64,000 nt of DNA from Hymenopus coronatus (GCA_030762935.1 CM060883.1:96484001-96548000); one strand, 5' to 3'. Shown: positions 25,440 to 36,964, numbered from the stretch's first letter. Notes: generated by a model from the letters alone, not told the origin. Translations and numbers: made by a program.

Positions 25440-25690
25440 TTTTTTTTTTTTTTGGTAGTGTTTAACGCCCGCTTTAACTACTAATGGCACCGCAGGTGGT
25501 GACACTGATGATACATGAATGATGATGGAGCACCGGTGGAATGCGATGGCGGGGGAAACCGGAGTACCCGGAGAAAACCCGCCCCAGCGCCGTTTTGTCC
25601 ACCACAAATTTCACATGCGGTCACTTGGGATCGAACCCCGACCGTCTAGATGAGAGTCGAGTGGTCTAACCACTCGGCCACGGCGCGGCC
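25440..25690 (-). mobile_element. tRNA-derived SINE, family 1, near full length
   Basis: Read on the minus strand: box A TGGCCGAGTGG (25680-25670) and box B GGTTCGATCCC (25637-25627) give a tRNA-like head with a long variable region, Ser/Leu style. The body contains CCGGGTACTCCGGTTTCCCC, then a GCGGGCGTTAAACACTACC end and an A tail (T run at 25439-25456 on +). The central GGAGTACCCGG/AAACCGG motif recalls widely shared SINE core domains; this needs an alignment. TGGCT on both sides is a possible short target duplication. Confidence 0.85.
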
Positions 25691-25739
25691 CGTGGCTCTT
25701 TTTCTCAGGCTCTAGCACGCATGGGCAATGAGAAGGTAT

Positions 25740-26365
25740 CAAGATAAGTATTAAAGGAAATGGTCTTATTGCTTGCTTTCTTGTAAGTAGAAGGGAAATG
25801 AGGGAATACATTAGGCTAAAGCGACTCAAATCTTTTAGAAGGTGGTTGCCATGTGTTTTAAAACTGAAGCCACCTCAAAAATGATCAATTGCACGAAAAA
25901 AGTGCATAGGACAGAAATTGTGTTTTAACGAGATCTACACTTTTTGCGCGGCAAGTTTTTGTCTATCTCTTACAGTTTATCAGTTATGCAAAATTCATCC
26001 AGAATAAAGAGGTCTTTAGAGGCTATTTTCAGAAATTTCAAGATATTCATGTTATTTGTCATGTAAATAACTTTTGAAAATGAAAATGCTGGAAAATTTT
26101 TCATGTAAAGGGAGTTTAAGGTGGAGGAATTTTCTTCAAAATGTCTGTGTCGCATCCTTGAAAGATACTAAACTTAAATATTAAGTTTGGTATTTACCGA
26201 CTTTTCGTTTTAGAGTTATCCACGGACACACACTCACACATGGGAAATGTTCTAATCATGTTTTTTTGTTTTTTTTTGTGGTTAAAAGGTGCCCTAAAAC
26301 GTATATTTCCGGTGAAATCTCGGTATCGGCCTTCTCTACCTACGTACTATATACTATGTAGGGAA
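25740..26365 (-). repeat. Dispersed repeat D, copy 2
   Basis: Reverse-oriented copy: CTTGCTTTCTTGTAAGTAGAA, the AGTTTATCAGTTATGCAAAA block, the TTAAGTTTGGTATTTACC motif, a short CA microsatellite (26226-26240) and the CTATATACTATGTAGGGAAAG terminal palindrome. Its far end meets copy 3 head-on at about 26365. Confidence 0.7.
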
Positions 26366-26505
26366 AGTGAAAAAGGGGGATTTTTCGAAAAATGTCAGTT
26401 GTTTGTAGGTGTGTGTCTGGCTGGCTGGCTGGCTGCCTCTCTGGCTAGCACATATAAAAGCGAAACTTGGCGTTTTGAGTCAACATCTTCCAAGGATGCC
26501 TCTGC
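26366..26505 (+). repeat. Dispersed repeat D, copy 3, left piece
   Basis: TTTTTCGAAAAATGTC, a GGCT microsatellite (26420-26440) in the usual microsatellite position of D, then TTCCAAGGATGC. It is cut at GGATGC by the LINE at 26506. The other half resumes at 29878. Confidence 0.6.
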
Positions 26506-29500
26506 ACGCCCTTGTCACTATTAATGTTGATGGCCTTCGAAATCCAGTGACTCAGAGTCTACTCGCAAAGTTTCTCCGACTCCATGATGTCGACGTGGGA
26601 GTTTTGCAAGCAATTAATGTGCTTACTCTTGAATTATGAGAACTTGTGAATCTTGGCCCAGACGGCCGCGGAACGGCGGTGATTTACAGGAAAGGGATAT
26701 GCATAACTAATGTCGACCTCCAACCTTCAGGACGCCTCATCTCCGCAATGTACTCCGATATAGTCTTAGTGAAGTTATACGCACCTTCTGGATCTCAACG
26801 TGGATATGAACGTGTATCTTTCTTCAAAACAGCTGTTCTTACAGCCCTTTCTAAAGGTTCAAAAGTCCTTTTTGGAGGAAATTTTAACTGCACTGTTGGC
26901 GCCAAAGATCAACGTGGGATGCCCAATATTAGTCCTATGCTCAATCAGATTACGACGCAATTTGATCTTGTGGATGATCTTGTCCAAATTTGGTTCTCAT
27001 GTGGACTTTACCTTTTTCCTTGGTTTGTCGGCGTCTAGAATTGACAGATTCTATTTTTCTCGGGTTTCTGTTTCCACTGTCCATCTTGTACGAGCTCTCG
27101 CTCTTGCTTTTAGTGACCATCATGCATTTATAGTTTCAATCAAACGGATTGAGCATATTCCCACTCCTGGGAGAGGTTACTGGAGATTTCCTGTGTCTGT
27201 TATCTTGGAGGAACAGTGTCGACGAGAGTTTGGTTTGTTGTGGGCGAAGTTACAACCCTCCTTTATTGCCTCCCATAATAAACTCTCTTGGTGGCTTTAT
27301 AAGGCTAAGCCAGCAATTATTTCTTTCTTCAAACAGATAGTTTCCCAACGTGCTAGTGAACGCCGTGAACTGCTCGAATTTTATTATGCTGTTGTACAGG
27401 ATCTCGCCAATCTTCAAACGCCGGTCGCGACGTGTCCCACCATCTTCATGCCATCAAGGAACAAATCTCCCTCATACAATTGGAAATCCTTCACCTTCGT
27501 GGTGTGTCGCATCGCCGCCAAATGGCTGCAAAAGAAAAATTCTCACTCTTCCACCTTGCTGGCGACCGCAAGCAGTGCAATCAACGCTTTATACCAGAAC
27601 TTTGTGACAATGGGAGTGTGCTTTCTGGGACCTCTGCCATTCTGAACTGTTTTCATAATTATTTCAAGGATTCCTTTTCCAAACGTATCGACAGCAATCT
27701 CGCTTTGTCTCCACTGCCTTTTCGGGTATCTTCGCAACTCGGCTCTTCTCTTTTGTGCCCTATTACCACCGAGGAACTTTCTGCAGGTCTGAAAAGCGTA
27801 AAACAGAACACCGGTCCTGGATCAGATGGTATTCCCTATGCTTTCTATTCTACATTCTGGGATGTTAGTACTGCAGCACTAACCGTGGTGTTTGAAGAAG
27901 TTAGCTGGACTGCAGTGAATCCAGAGAAATTTGTTGAAGGTATAATTATTCTGCTCCCAAAGCATCAAAGTTCTAGAACCGTTGCCGAGTTTCGGCCGAT
28001 TACCTTGCTGAAATGTGATTACAAATTGTTGACTAAAGCGTTATCTTCACGGCTCAGTTTGGTTTTTGAGGCAATCCTCTGCAAAGTCCAGACTGCCGTG
28101 CCGAGTGGCAGGAACATAATACAGAATGCTGGCTTGTTGAGAGATATAATTTCTCATGCTGAAACAGAGAAGCTTTCAGTGGCTTTGGTTAATCTTGATT
28201 CCGAAAAGGCTTTTGATACGTCAGCCATTGTTATCTCTGGACTATTATGCGACATTTGGGGATACCTGGACGATTTGTTGACTTCTTAGAAAACCTCTAC
28301 GCTGCTGCGACTTCCAGGACACTCTGCAACGGCCATTTTCTCCGAGCCTCCGCATACGGTGGTCAGTCCGACAGGGTTGTCCCTTGTCAATGAGTCGATT
28401 CGCTTTGAAACTCGATCCCTTTTTGCGACACCTACAGTAATCCTTGGGCGGTCTGGAACTCTATGGCCACCGATTCAAGCTTACGGCATATGCTGATGAT
28501 GTGACGGTATTCCTGGCCAGTAATGCTGATATGTAAACCTTACATCGGTGTCTTCGAGAATATAGCGCCGTTTCTGGGGCCAGATTGAATCTTACCAAGT
28601 CGGAAGTTCTAAAGTTTGGTGATTGGCAAGAGGCCCTTCATCTTTTAGGTATGAGGCTTGTCAATCAAACGAAGATCTTGGGTGTTGTGTTTACACACTG
28701 CTTGCATGAAACTATGATACTCAATTGGACTGCAAAATTGACGAAGTTGCGGTTTCTCTTAGCCGAGCAGCGGACGCGGACCGTAACCCTGTTTCAACGT
28801 GTGTGGCATGTACACACTTATGCACTCAGTAGGATTTGGTACATTGCCCAAGTGTTACCCATTTCTAAGCAGTTTTCTAAAAGGATTGAATGTCTCATTG
28901 ACTATTTTTTGTGGTCTGGGGCTGCATATCGGATCGCAAGGGAGCAACTGCGTTTTCTCACTACTAAAGGTGGTTGTGTCTTAATAGCAGTGGATGCGAA
29001 ATGTTTGGCACGCCTTGGGAAGTCGCTACTGCGTGTTTTGGAGGGTGAAGGCCTTCCGCTTCAGCAAGCTCTTTGGACAGCACATCTACGTCACCCAGAT
29101 AAGCGCTTCAGCGCATTTCGACGCTGGTGGCAGACTTTTGCAACACTGCCGCAAACAGCTCCTTAACGGCTACTCTTTAAGCAGTCAGCTCACTTTTATA
29201 AACACCTTATGGCTTCAACTCCTGTTCTACTCCGGGTGCAACGGAACGATCCGGCGTCCGTGGAGTGTTATCTGGAAGAAATTTACGAACCCGAAGATGC
29301 CCATAGACTGGAAGGCTAGCGTATATCTTGCTCTCAATAATGTTATACCACAGCAGACAAATTGTGGCAGATCAACTTCTAATCTGTGCCCCGGCTGTAA
29401 TGAGGTGCACCACAAACTAGTGGACTGCGCCATCATATGCTCTATTTGGGACTGGGTATATGGCAGAATCTGTGTCATCTGCGGAGGGGCACAAAAAAAA

Positions 29501-29545
29501 AAACGTGAACTCTATTTAACCTTGGAATTCCAACAGATTTCGTGA
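26506..29545 (+). pseudogene. L1/Tx1-like LINE ORF2 (endonuclease, RT, zinc finger), many lesions
   Basis: The endonuclease begins LHALVTINVDGLRNP. It contains GPDGRGTAVIYRKG and FGGNFNCTVG, where the usual GDFN catalytic Asp is Asn, and then SRIDRFY and SDHHAFIVSI. RT blocks are TGPGSDGIPYAFY (about 27810), EFRPITLLKCDYKLLTKAL, VNLDSEKAFD (motif A) and AYADDVTVFLA (motif C, about 28490). A C-terminal LCPGCNEVHHKLVDC finger lies near 29390. Stops and frameshifts occur near 26637, 27000, 27430, 28290, 28535 and 29160. The changed endonuclease residue and the stops show it is dead. The clade is judged from motif wording. Confidence 0.85.
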
Positions 29546-29838
29546 CCTGCATCATATCTGCCACATACTATTTGGCTGGAGACGCAGCACAACTGCCGCA
29601 CTTCCAGAAATTTATCCGGAAAGAACGCTGGGAATTGGAAAAACGGACCCCTCTGTCGTTGGATCTTCGGCATTTACTGAGACTCTAGGTGCCGAACTGT
29701 GACAGGGTCAGCAACTATCACTCCAAAAAAAAAAAAGGTGAAACATCCACCTTAGCTCGTCTGAATTACAGCTACAATTACCATATTGATTAATGTAACA
29801 GGTTCTTATGTATTAGCATGTATAATATGAAATACTAT

Positions 29839-29870
<32 letters not shown>

Positions 29871-29875
29871 TAAAT
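26506..29875 (+). mobile_element. L1/Tx1-like LINE inserted in repeat D
   Basis: Non-LTR element of 3.4 kb with an AAT-rich tail (29836-29875). The flanks read CCAAGGATGC before and AAAAGATGCGATAC after, matching the uninterrupted D order GGATGCGACAC, so GATGC is duplicated. The element begins exactly at its endonuclease coding start, so any ORF1 and 5' UTR are lost. Confidence 0.8.
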
Positions 29876-29877
29876 AA

Positions 29878-30075
29878 AAAGATGCGATACAAAGATTTTC
29901 ACGACAATTACCCACCCATTGTACCATTTACATGGTACATTTTTCGAAAAGTTACTTTTTTCAAAAATTGCTCTAACGACTTTGATTAGAATACCTTTTA
30001 CTTAAGATATTTTCATGACAAATGAAATATATATTTTGAAATTTCTGAGAATAGCTTCTGAAGACCTGCGGTGGA
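29878..30075 (+). repeat. Dispersed repeat D, copy 3, right piece
   Basis: Resumes with GATGCGATACAAAGATTTTC, then ATTGCTCTAACGACTTTGAT and ATTTCTGAGAATAGC, in the same order as copy 1. Joined to 26366-26505 it forms one D copy split by the LINE. Confidence 0.7.
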
Positions 30076-30107
30076 TAGCTTGGGTTGGCAATGGTTGTCA
30101 TCCGTTA

Positions 30108-30910
30108 TTAACCCTGGAGTCACACCGGCAGCAGCGCGGTGCAATGTTGCTATCAGTTTTTATTTGAATACTAAATATTTCTCAAAGTGAAAAATAAACT
30201 GAAATATAAAGCATATGGAACTTAAGATACTCAAATGTATGTTTTACTAGGAGCATTGTACAGATGTAGACATTAATAACAATAATTCTACAATATAACG
30301 TAAAGAAACAATAATCATACGCGTAAAACACACTACTTTTATAAGAGCACAATATATGCCCTGTATGACTGCTGTTAGATCTTACAGCGCAGTTCTGTTG
30401 TATATATAATGATATATGAAACGTAACATTTACTTGCTACATAGAAAGTACCACTCTTGGCCAATATTCACTCAGACTCATCATTTTCTGCCTCATGTTT
30501 ACATACATTCGTTGTGCTCGAGTGGTCTGTGCACACAGCAAGTTTGTAAGTACTGCATTTTACAGGAGTAAATTTATTCTTCGATCAACCACATATCACA
30601 CATCTTCCTCGTTTCCTTGACTAGTGATGAATCTGCTTGTGAAGTTTATACTTGCTCAAAGTTGCCTTAACATCAAGAGGTAATGGCTATTCTAGTGACT
30701 AGCTGTGGTTCCATCAGTTTTATTCCTTCAGTATCACTGCTCACAATCGGAACTATGAGTGGCATCATCTTGAAGTATTTCTTGGTTTTCATGCGAGGAG
30801 TCACTCACATTCATTCGTCTGCATCGCTTTCGCAAAACAATTCAGCGTCGCTCAGTCCCTTCCTATTCCAAGACCTAAGGAATTTAGCAAAAGAAATAAA
30901 CAATTACAGA
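30108..30910 (-). pseudogene. piggyBac-like transposon remnant, internally deleted
   Basis: On the minus strand, 30620-30468 reads a basic stretch then CVIC..., KCSTYKLAVCTDH and more Cys/His, ending at TGA 30470-30468. This is the cysteine-rich C-terminal finger layout of piggyBac transposases, with one internal stop. Further upstream (about 30870-30820) an acidic DAELFCESDADE block fits a piggyBac N-terminus. TTAACCCTGGAGTCACACC at 30108-30126 is the expected TTAA target plus CCC-type terminus. The catalytic DDD core between is missing. No matching terminus was found on the other side. Confidence 0.5.
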
Positions 30911-31436
30911 GTACGCCACTCAATTATATTTTACTACAGTAACACAATTCAGATATAGTAATTTATTTGTGGCCTTCTAATAAATCGTATTAGTGGCTTT
31001 GATTTGAGAAACAATCACTTTTTGGTAATGATGTTCACTCGTTTATATTTGGTGTTTATTATCAGGTTATATTAAATAAAATAGTCCATGCTAACGAAAA
31101 ATTCCTTCCCACCAGCTAGAAATTGAAGCCAGGTGCTGTAGATCTAGCAGTGGACGTGTTTCATAATAAAAACGCACAACATACAATTAATGCAATATTA
31201 CTTACTTGGTGAGCAGCGCAGTGCAAATTTGCTCCAAACTGCTACGTCGTAACAAAAATGTATGTCAAAAAGCGACTGAAGGTTTTCTTAAGGAACGATA
31301 AAAGATACGAACCAAAGCAAATTTTAACAATAGTTGCTTTTACTGGCTTCATTATTTAAGCCTAATTAACGTAGGAATTTACTGACACATTACAAATATT
31401 AAAATGCTCTTCTTCCCAAACATAATTTATATAATA
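30911..31436. other. AT-rich stretch without a recognised gene
   Basis: No coding frame recognised. GAGCAGCGCAGTGCAAATTTGC near 31210 resembles GCAGCAGCGCGGTGCAATGTTGC at 30130 in the same orientation, perhaps an internal repeat of the piggyBac remnant. Confidence 0.5.
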
Positions 31437-33710
31437 CTAGCTGCCCACCCCGGCTTGATGTACCTAATGAAGAAAACTCAGACAAAATCTTCCGTTTACA
31501 TAACGACCAGGCAATGAAATAAAATTAAATTTAATAATTTGGCAAACACTTTATTGTAATGCCTGTAATGTACACTTTTCCTTCCGGAGAGAAAAAAATA
31601 GCGCCAATAGTTTGCCGAATCTCGAGCACGCAAAGTACAACAGAAAAATTAAAGGTATATTACACACACTTATAACGATTAATCTTGGGATTTATTGCTA
31701 TTGAGAATGCAAGGCGCGCTTAAATTCAATCGGAAAGTCCGTTGACAAAGTCTTGGAATAAGTATATCCTCGCCTTTGAACTTTCCTATGTTATAGCAAC
31801 TTAAATTAAAATCTCCATAGTTTTTTAACAGTGAATTTTGTTCCGCTGCACAATTTCGGCTGATTGATATTGTGTAGTATAGTTATCATCGAGTCAACCT
31901 TGAGCTGTAAATTGTGTGGCAGGAATCCTGGCAAATCCAATGAATTTAGTTAGATAATTGACGACTTCATTTGGATTGGTAACGGAATTGATCGACTTAA
32001 ATGAATCAATTTTACCCTGAAATTTTACGTTCGAATCATCTACATCTACAAGTTGCTGCTAAAATGTCTCGTTTGCTCAACCAAGCATAGTTTTTGTTAT
32101 TTGCCCCAATATTTGGAAACACTTTCGATATTAATTCTTCCTTTGGCGTTGTGAAGTGACAAAGATTTGATGGAAACGAAATGAGGTCAGTGGAAGTGTC
32201 TACAGGAATTTTCCCATTGTCAATGTCTAATAATGCCTTTGCATCTGAAAAGCGCAATGATCTGCGCAATGTAGTATATATACTTGGTATTTCGAAAAGG
32301 ACGAAGTCAGAGCACCCATAAGGTAGTGTGGAAAGGATGACATATGCAGTTAACAGCGTGGGCAACCAAGATGTCGTTGGCATAATAACAGTAATGACAG
32401 CGCATCCATAATGTGGTGGGTGTACGCTGGTATAGGTAACGGATTACATTAAGGAGAAAGTCACAAAGTAACATTCCTGCTTCTTCCGAATCTCTTTCTT
32501 TCCTTTATTCCTAATGTTTTCCACCCCTTTCTTTATTTTCTTCTATGTCAAAACAGCAATTTCTAATGCTAACAATGGCGTAACTAAAGAGCAAGTAGAT
32601 CTAGTTGGTGAATTGATAAACTTTTATGTGATGATAGCTTTGAGTATTAAATTTCTCTATTTAACCCAAAATATTACTTGATCAAATGTATTAAGAGAAC
32701 AGCAATTTTAGTGTGATGGTGACGCGGGTATTTTCATGTTCTTTAGCTAGCTCATATATCACATAACGTCAAATAAACATCTGCAATAGGAAGTTAAAGC
32801 TAAAACGCATCCCGTTATTTTCAGATTCCAAGAAGGGTTAATGCTTATGTGCATTGTTTATAACTTGTTCATTTTAAAGAATTACAACAAAAATATACTT
32901 ATTTCTTTATTTAAACGATGTGACCAAGGGAAATATATTTAATACATAAGAAATATATTTGATTTTCAGTTATCTTGCGTCATTGTCTCCATAATCGGAT
33001 GCATTCCCTTAGAATTGAAGAAGAAATATAGAGCAGTAAGTACTACGGCCATCTGGTGGCAAATAATAAGTACGTATTTCAGGTGTTCGTCGCTAGGAAA
33101 GCTTCTTTATTTTAAACGAAATGAGTAAGGAAAGGACAGTTAATACATAAAAATGTATTTCAATTTCACTGCTGCGTTGTGTCATCTCGATAAACCGTTG
33201 CGTTGCCTTAACATTGGATGGGGAGGAAAAGTACTACTATCGCTATCTATTGGAAAATAAGTAACTACATACTCTAGGTGTTCATCGTTAGGAAAACTTC
33301 CTTGATTCTTTATTTTAAACGATAGGAGTAAGGAAAGGACAGTTATTGTATAAAAATGTATTTGAATTTCACTGCTGCATTGTGTCGTTGTGTCGATAAA
33401 CTGGTGCGTTACCTTAGTATTGAATGGGGAGGGAAAATATAGCAGTGCTACGACCATTTAGCAACAAATAACTTGTACCACTGCCATCTGTGGCTATTAA
33501 CCAAAATGCGTTCGCTTGGGACGGTTTTTATACATATTATGATATTTTGAATACTTTCCCGTTCTAGTTTTAAAAATGTTCTTTTCCACAATACCTGTCG
33601 TGACAATAACGAACGCAACAAAAAAAAAAAAAAAAAAAAAGAATAGTTGAATTTTACGCAGTCGTTCGGAAGTGATATGCGTACAAACATTTCTGCGGTT
33701 TATTTGCGTC
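31437..33710 (-). mobile_element. Helitron, minus strand, degenerate
   Basis: On the minus strand the 3' end is GCCGGGGTGGGCAGCTAG, ending with CTAG at 31440-31437. The 5' end near 33708-33690 reads AAATGTTTGTACGC and matches the other Helitron copies, although the TC start is not preserved. The 5' half holds an internal tandem repeat of about 200 bp. The 3' half keeps decayed helicase coding. It has the same organisation as 42977-45015. Confidence 0.75.
31550..32383 (-). pseudogene. Helitron helicase (Pif1-like) C-terminal remnant
   Basis: The best-preserved frame (32383-32036) reads ISFPSNLCHFTTPKEELISK and FPNIGANNKNYAWLSKRDIL, the block before the C-terminal motifs of Helitron Pif1-like helicases. 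Further downstream, separated by stops, are pieces of the NPNEVVNYLT, LPGFLPHN and VACSRVGK blocks. The N-terminal Rep nuclease is absent. The same 115-codon frame is present in the copy at 44045-44392, with only a few substitutions. Confidence 0.75.
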
Positions 33711-34049
33711 TGTTACAAGGCGTGTGCTATGCAAAATTCATCTATTAGCACTTACTTTCTTACACTTTTTGTTTTTTAACAATGCACGCATCTTCAGTCA
33801 CCACGTATTATTTGAATGTATACAATATATTTAGAAATATCGATGTTTATAACACTCGTCTATCCAAAATGTGCAGCGCTAACTTTGTGTCCTTTTTGAG
33901 AACATTTTTATAAACGATGTTTGCTGGTAACAACATCTCGTCTACATACGCTAGATTACCATTATTTTGTTACTTCCATAGGTATTTCAAGTGTATTAAT
34001 AACAATGCCATTACGTCAGAATGCCTGGTTATATATAATGTACTGCCAC
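33711..34049. other. Unassigned AT-rich sequence
   Basis: Lies between the Helitron 5' end and repeat D copy 4. No coding frame or known repeat recognised. Confidence 0.5.
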
Positions 34050-34335
34050 CTCTTTATTCTGGATGAATTTTGCTGAATTTTGCATAACAGGCAAACCGTA
34101 AGAGATAGACAAAAACTTCCCGCACAAAAAAGTGTAGATCTCGTAAAAACACACAATTTATGTAATATACATTTTTGTAGAGTTAGCCATTTCCGAGATA
34201 TTCGTTATTATTGGTACCAATTTTAAACTAATTAAACTTTCTCAAGCCGGAGGGCAATTTCGTTTAGTTTTATTCCCAGGAGTGCAAAGGAGAACCGAAT
34301 TCCATTTATGCCTCATAGCAACGAGTTTTAAAAGT
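34050..34335 (+). repeat. Dispersed repeat D, copy 4, fragment
   Basis: TTTATTCTGGATGAATTTTGC, GCAAACCGTAAGAGATAGAC and GTAATATACATTTTTGTAGAG follow the order of copy 1. Both ends of the repeat are missing. Confidence 0.7.
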
Positions 34336-34348
34336 TTTGATGATTACT

Positions 34349-34560
34349 TTAGCCTAGCATACCAACTCCAATTGTTGACGATACGAACAGTTGGCAGCCC
34401 GAGGGTGTGCTAGACGTGTTCTTGCTAGAATTTAACCACGTTCTGACGGGATGTGAGGTTTGCAGGATGGCGGGTGTAATTGAGGTTGGGGAGTGAAAGG
34501 AGGTAGCAAGATTGAAACTTAACGGTTGGCAGTCATGACCCAACGGCTGGTGTAATTTGT
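34349..34560 (-). repeat. Repeat F copy 1, possibly a Tc1-type transposase C-terminal fragment
   Basis: About 210 bp, matching 37600-37835 in the same orientation. On the minus strand both copies can be read as a basic NPVRTWL/QNVVKF piece followed by a Leu-Gly-Leu-Pro block. This is loosely like the HTARVVxxFL-LPWPxxSPD region of Tc1-type transposases. That reading is weak. Confidence 0.4.
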
Positions 34561-35096
34561 TACAAAATGTGTTAATTTGGAAAGTTTGAATCTTTGATGT
34601 CTAAGCAACTCTTACAAGGAGCTTAGCCGTAGCAGCTGTTGTAGATGCTCCTTGGTTATCGGAGATGCCCGCAAGCCATGCAGGGAAGCCGGTATCGCCT
34701 GACACGTAACGGGGGCGCTCCGATAGAAGGGCAAACCGAAGTTGAATTAAGCTGCGCGGCGCCTAGTCTCGTCCTGCACGTATGGCAGACCAGAGGCTTT
34801 GTGCAGAAAAAGAGAAGCGAACACAATAGATGACCCGGAGGCATTTATTCTGCACCCGATGAAGCAGTAACAGGCTGGAGTCTGGTGCCATGCCCCAGAT
34901 ATTGCAGCATATGCATGGGGACTATGAGAACGCTCAAAAGGCGCAACTTACGGGGAATCGGCATCGGGTACAAGGAGGCCGCAGCTCCAGTGCCCCGACT
35001 CCTCAGTTCCCTGATGTGCTCCCCTTATTTAGCTTCACTCCCAAGTAGGGGATGGTGTTCGTCTACTCAATCCTTTGTCTTAGGTACGTGATTAGG
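34561..35096. other. GC-richer unassigned stretch
   Basis: Unlike its AT-rich surroundings. It contains short open frames on both strands, none with a recognised family. It separates the Tc1-like piece at 35097-35510 from repeat F and could be an insertion into that element. Confidence 0.4.
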
Positions 35097-35510
35097 TTAC
35101 ACGACCGATACTGATGCCACTATTACTGATCCAGCGCCAAATTGGTCATTTTCTTGGAGCGTAGTTTCACCATAACGCTCACCAATACGATGATACCAGA
35201 TGTCCACCACATTGTGTTAGACGAAAGCGAGGTTCGTCTATGACAATGACGAAGTTGCTGAGCAAACTTCAATTGATCTGGCTTATGATGACGTTGCAAT
35301 CGAGGGACCCCACCTCTCCAAGTCCATTTGATCACTGACAGTAACACCGAAGAGCAAAATTGACCACGCATTGATCACCTCTAAACAGTGTTTCACGTTT
35401 TCGACCAATAAGGCTTTTCCAAGTCCTGCCAACAGTAGATGTACAGCCACTGTCCTCTGGTAATGTGATTGCTCGAACAATTTCACCTTCCGATAATGGC
35501 ACGTGTTTCT
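35097..35510 (-). pseudogene. Tc1-like transposase fragment
   Basis: Minus-strand blocks in two frames: RFRLTQCGGHL, then after a 1-base shift WYHRIGERYGETTLQENDQF and GAGSVIVAS, ending in TAA 35099-35097. This follows the Tc1 order of DESRF.L....R..V.RR.GERY...........FG.GSVMVW. Upstream, LSEGEIVRAITL may be the N-terminal helix-turn-helix start. The third catalytic residue region is missing. It is immediately followed upstream (at 35525) by repeat D copy 5. Confidence 0.65.
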
Positions 35511-35524
35511 TGAAAAAGAAAAAA

Positions 35525-36228
35525 ACGTGATGTATTACACTCACATGACTTTCTCTACATCTCTGCAACAAATTATTGTTAAAAACCTTATGCTTATATT
35601 TACTTAATGCTTATCCAGAAACAATTAGCAGAAGTAGTCTTATTACTTGCTTCCTTGTAACTAGAAGCGAAATAAGGGAGCACCATAGGTTAAAGTGATA
35701 GTCAAAAGCTGGTTGCTATGGGACTGAAGTTTCTTTGTTTGTATGCACACGAGTTGACAAATTCCTGTATGAGAAAAGTATAAGTTTTTTAAAGCTGAAA
35801 CCAATAACAAGGAACATCTCAAAAATGACCAACTCCAACAAAAAAATATATGGCATAAATTGTGTGTTTTATCGTGATCTAAATTTTTTGTGTGGTAAGT
35901 ATTTGTCTATCTCTTACAGTTTACCAGTTATGCAAAATTCACTAAAAATCACCCAGAATAAAGAGGTCTTTAGAGGCTATTCCCAGAAAATTCAAGACAT
36001 ACATTATATTTGGCATGTAAATATCTTAATGTAAGAGATTTTAATGAAAATCGTTAGCCATTTTTGAGAAAGTCTAAATTTTCGAAAAATGTTCCATGTA
36101 AAGGGTAGTTTGGGGTGGGGGAATTTTATTGAAAATCTTCGTGTCGCATCCTTGCAAGATTCCAAACTTAAATACCAAGTTTGGTATTTAACGGTCTATT
36201 CGTTTATGAGCTATGCTGTCCACACACA

Positions 36229-36264
<36 letters not shown>

Positions 36265-36300
36265 TACGCACAGACGGACTTTTTTTCCACTAAATGTCGC
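35525..36300 (-). repeat. Dispersed repeat D, copy 5, with CA microsatellite
   Basis: Starts GTGATGTATTACACTCACATG and runs through the same blocks as copies 1 and 6. It includes a CA run at 36218-36261 in the standard microsatellite position, then stops shortly after. The terminal palindrome end is missing. Confidence 0.8.
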
Positions 36301-36964
36301 TTCAAGAATGCGTGCATTATTACAATCTGTGTATAACTCTTAGCACAGTTCAAACGTTATGGTGGGCTGCATATCTTAATTAAACTGGGAAAATGCTTTT
36401 TTGAGCAGTAATTTCTACCAATATAAATGTTGTGGCTGTATTACAATCTAGAGCGGAAAGTAAAGCATATCCCAATTTCTCATGGATGCCACTGCAATAA
36501 CTGTGTCTTCATAGTTCACGTCTCCGACCTCAAATTCCTTTTGAAGAGCTGAATCTCTATGTCGTTCATATAACTTATTATTTTCATTCAATCTACTTTG
36601 ATTCGCGCCATCACCATCAACAATTGACTCAAAACTAAGGTACCTTACTTCGTATTAGTTGCTATATGCTGTTAATCGCCAGCGTTGTGTTACGGGAAAT
36701 CCTCGGTGACGATGCGTAAGTTCATAAAAATGGTTTTTCTTAAAACAAATTCAAAACAATAAAGACATCGTCGTGCATGGCTGCAATACGTGTTTGTGAA
36801 ATACATAGCTCAACTATTACAGTTTGTAATATTGCACTTCTCACGCTCTGATTATTCACCGATTGGTGTGGCGTGCAGGTTAAAGAAGCTTGCATAACAT
36901 TCAATGCGATTGCGCAAATTTTTATAGGATTAATAGGAGGTTTTTATGAAAATAATAATTTGTA
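36301..36964. other. Unassigned stretch with one conserved-looking minus-strand frame
   Basis: Mostly unassigned AT-rich sequence between repeat D copy 5 and a Helitron fragment. It contains the minus-strand frame at 36448-36654. Confidence 0.5.
36448..36654 (-). CDS. Unrecognised 68-codon coding-like fragment
   Basis: Open frame between stops, without an ATG start, containing SFESIVDGDGANQSRL and then KEFEVGDVNYEDTV and ASMRNWDMLYF. Its composition (Asp, Glu, Asn, aromatic residues) looks like real protein rather than AT-rich noise. The VDGDG block is faintly like the GDGDSS region of some MULE/Kolobok transposases, which I cannot confirm. Probably a transposon fragment. Confidence 0.3.
   Translation of the reverse strand, partial: YEVRYLSFESIVDGDGANQSRLNENNKLYERHRDSALQKEFEVGDVNYEDTVIAVASMRNWDMLYFPL

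Noticed and set aside
25600..25690. A functional tRNA-Ser or tRNA-Leu gene (minus strand)
   Set aside because: It is the head of a SINE with body and poly(A) tail; other copies exist in the window.
26240..26524. 94-codon frame on + before the LINE as an ORF1
   Set aside because: It lies in repeat D sequence, including its GGCT tract, and only runs into the LINE start by chance.
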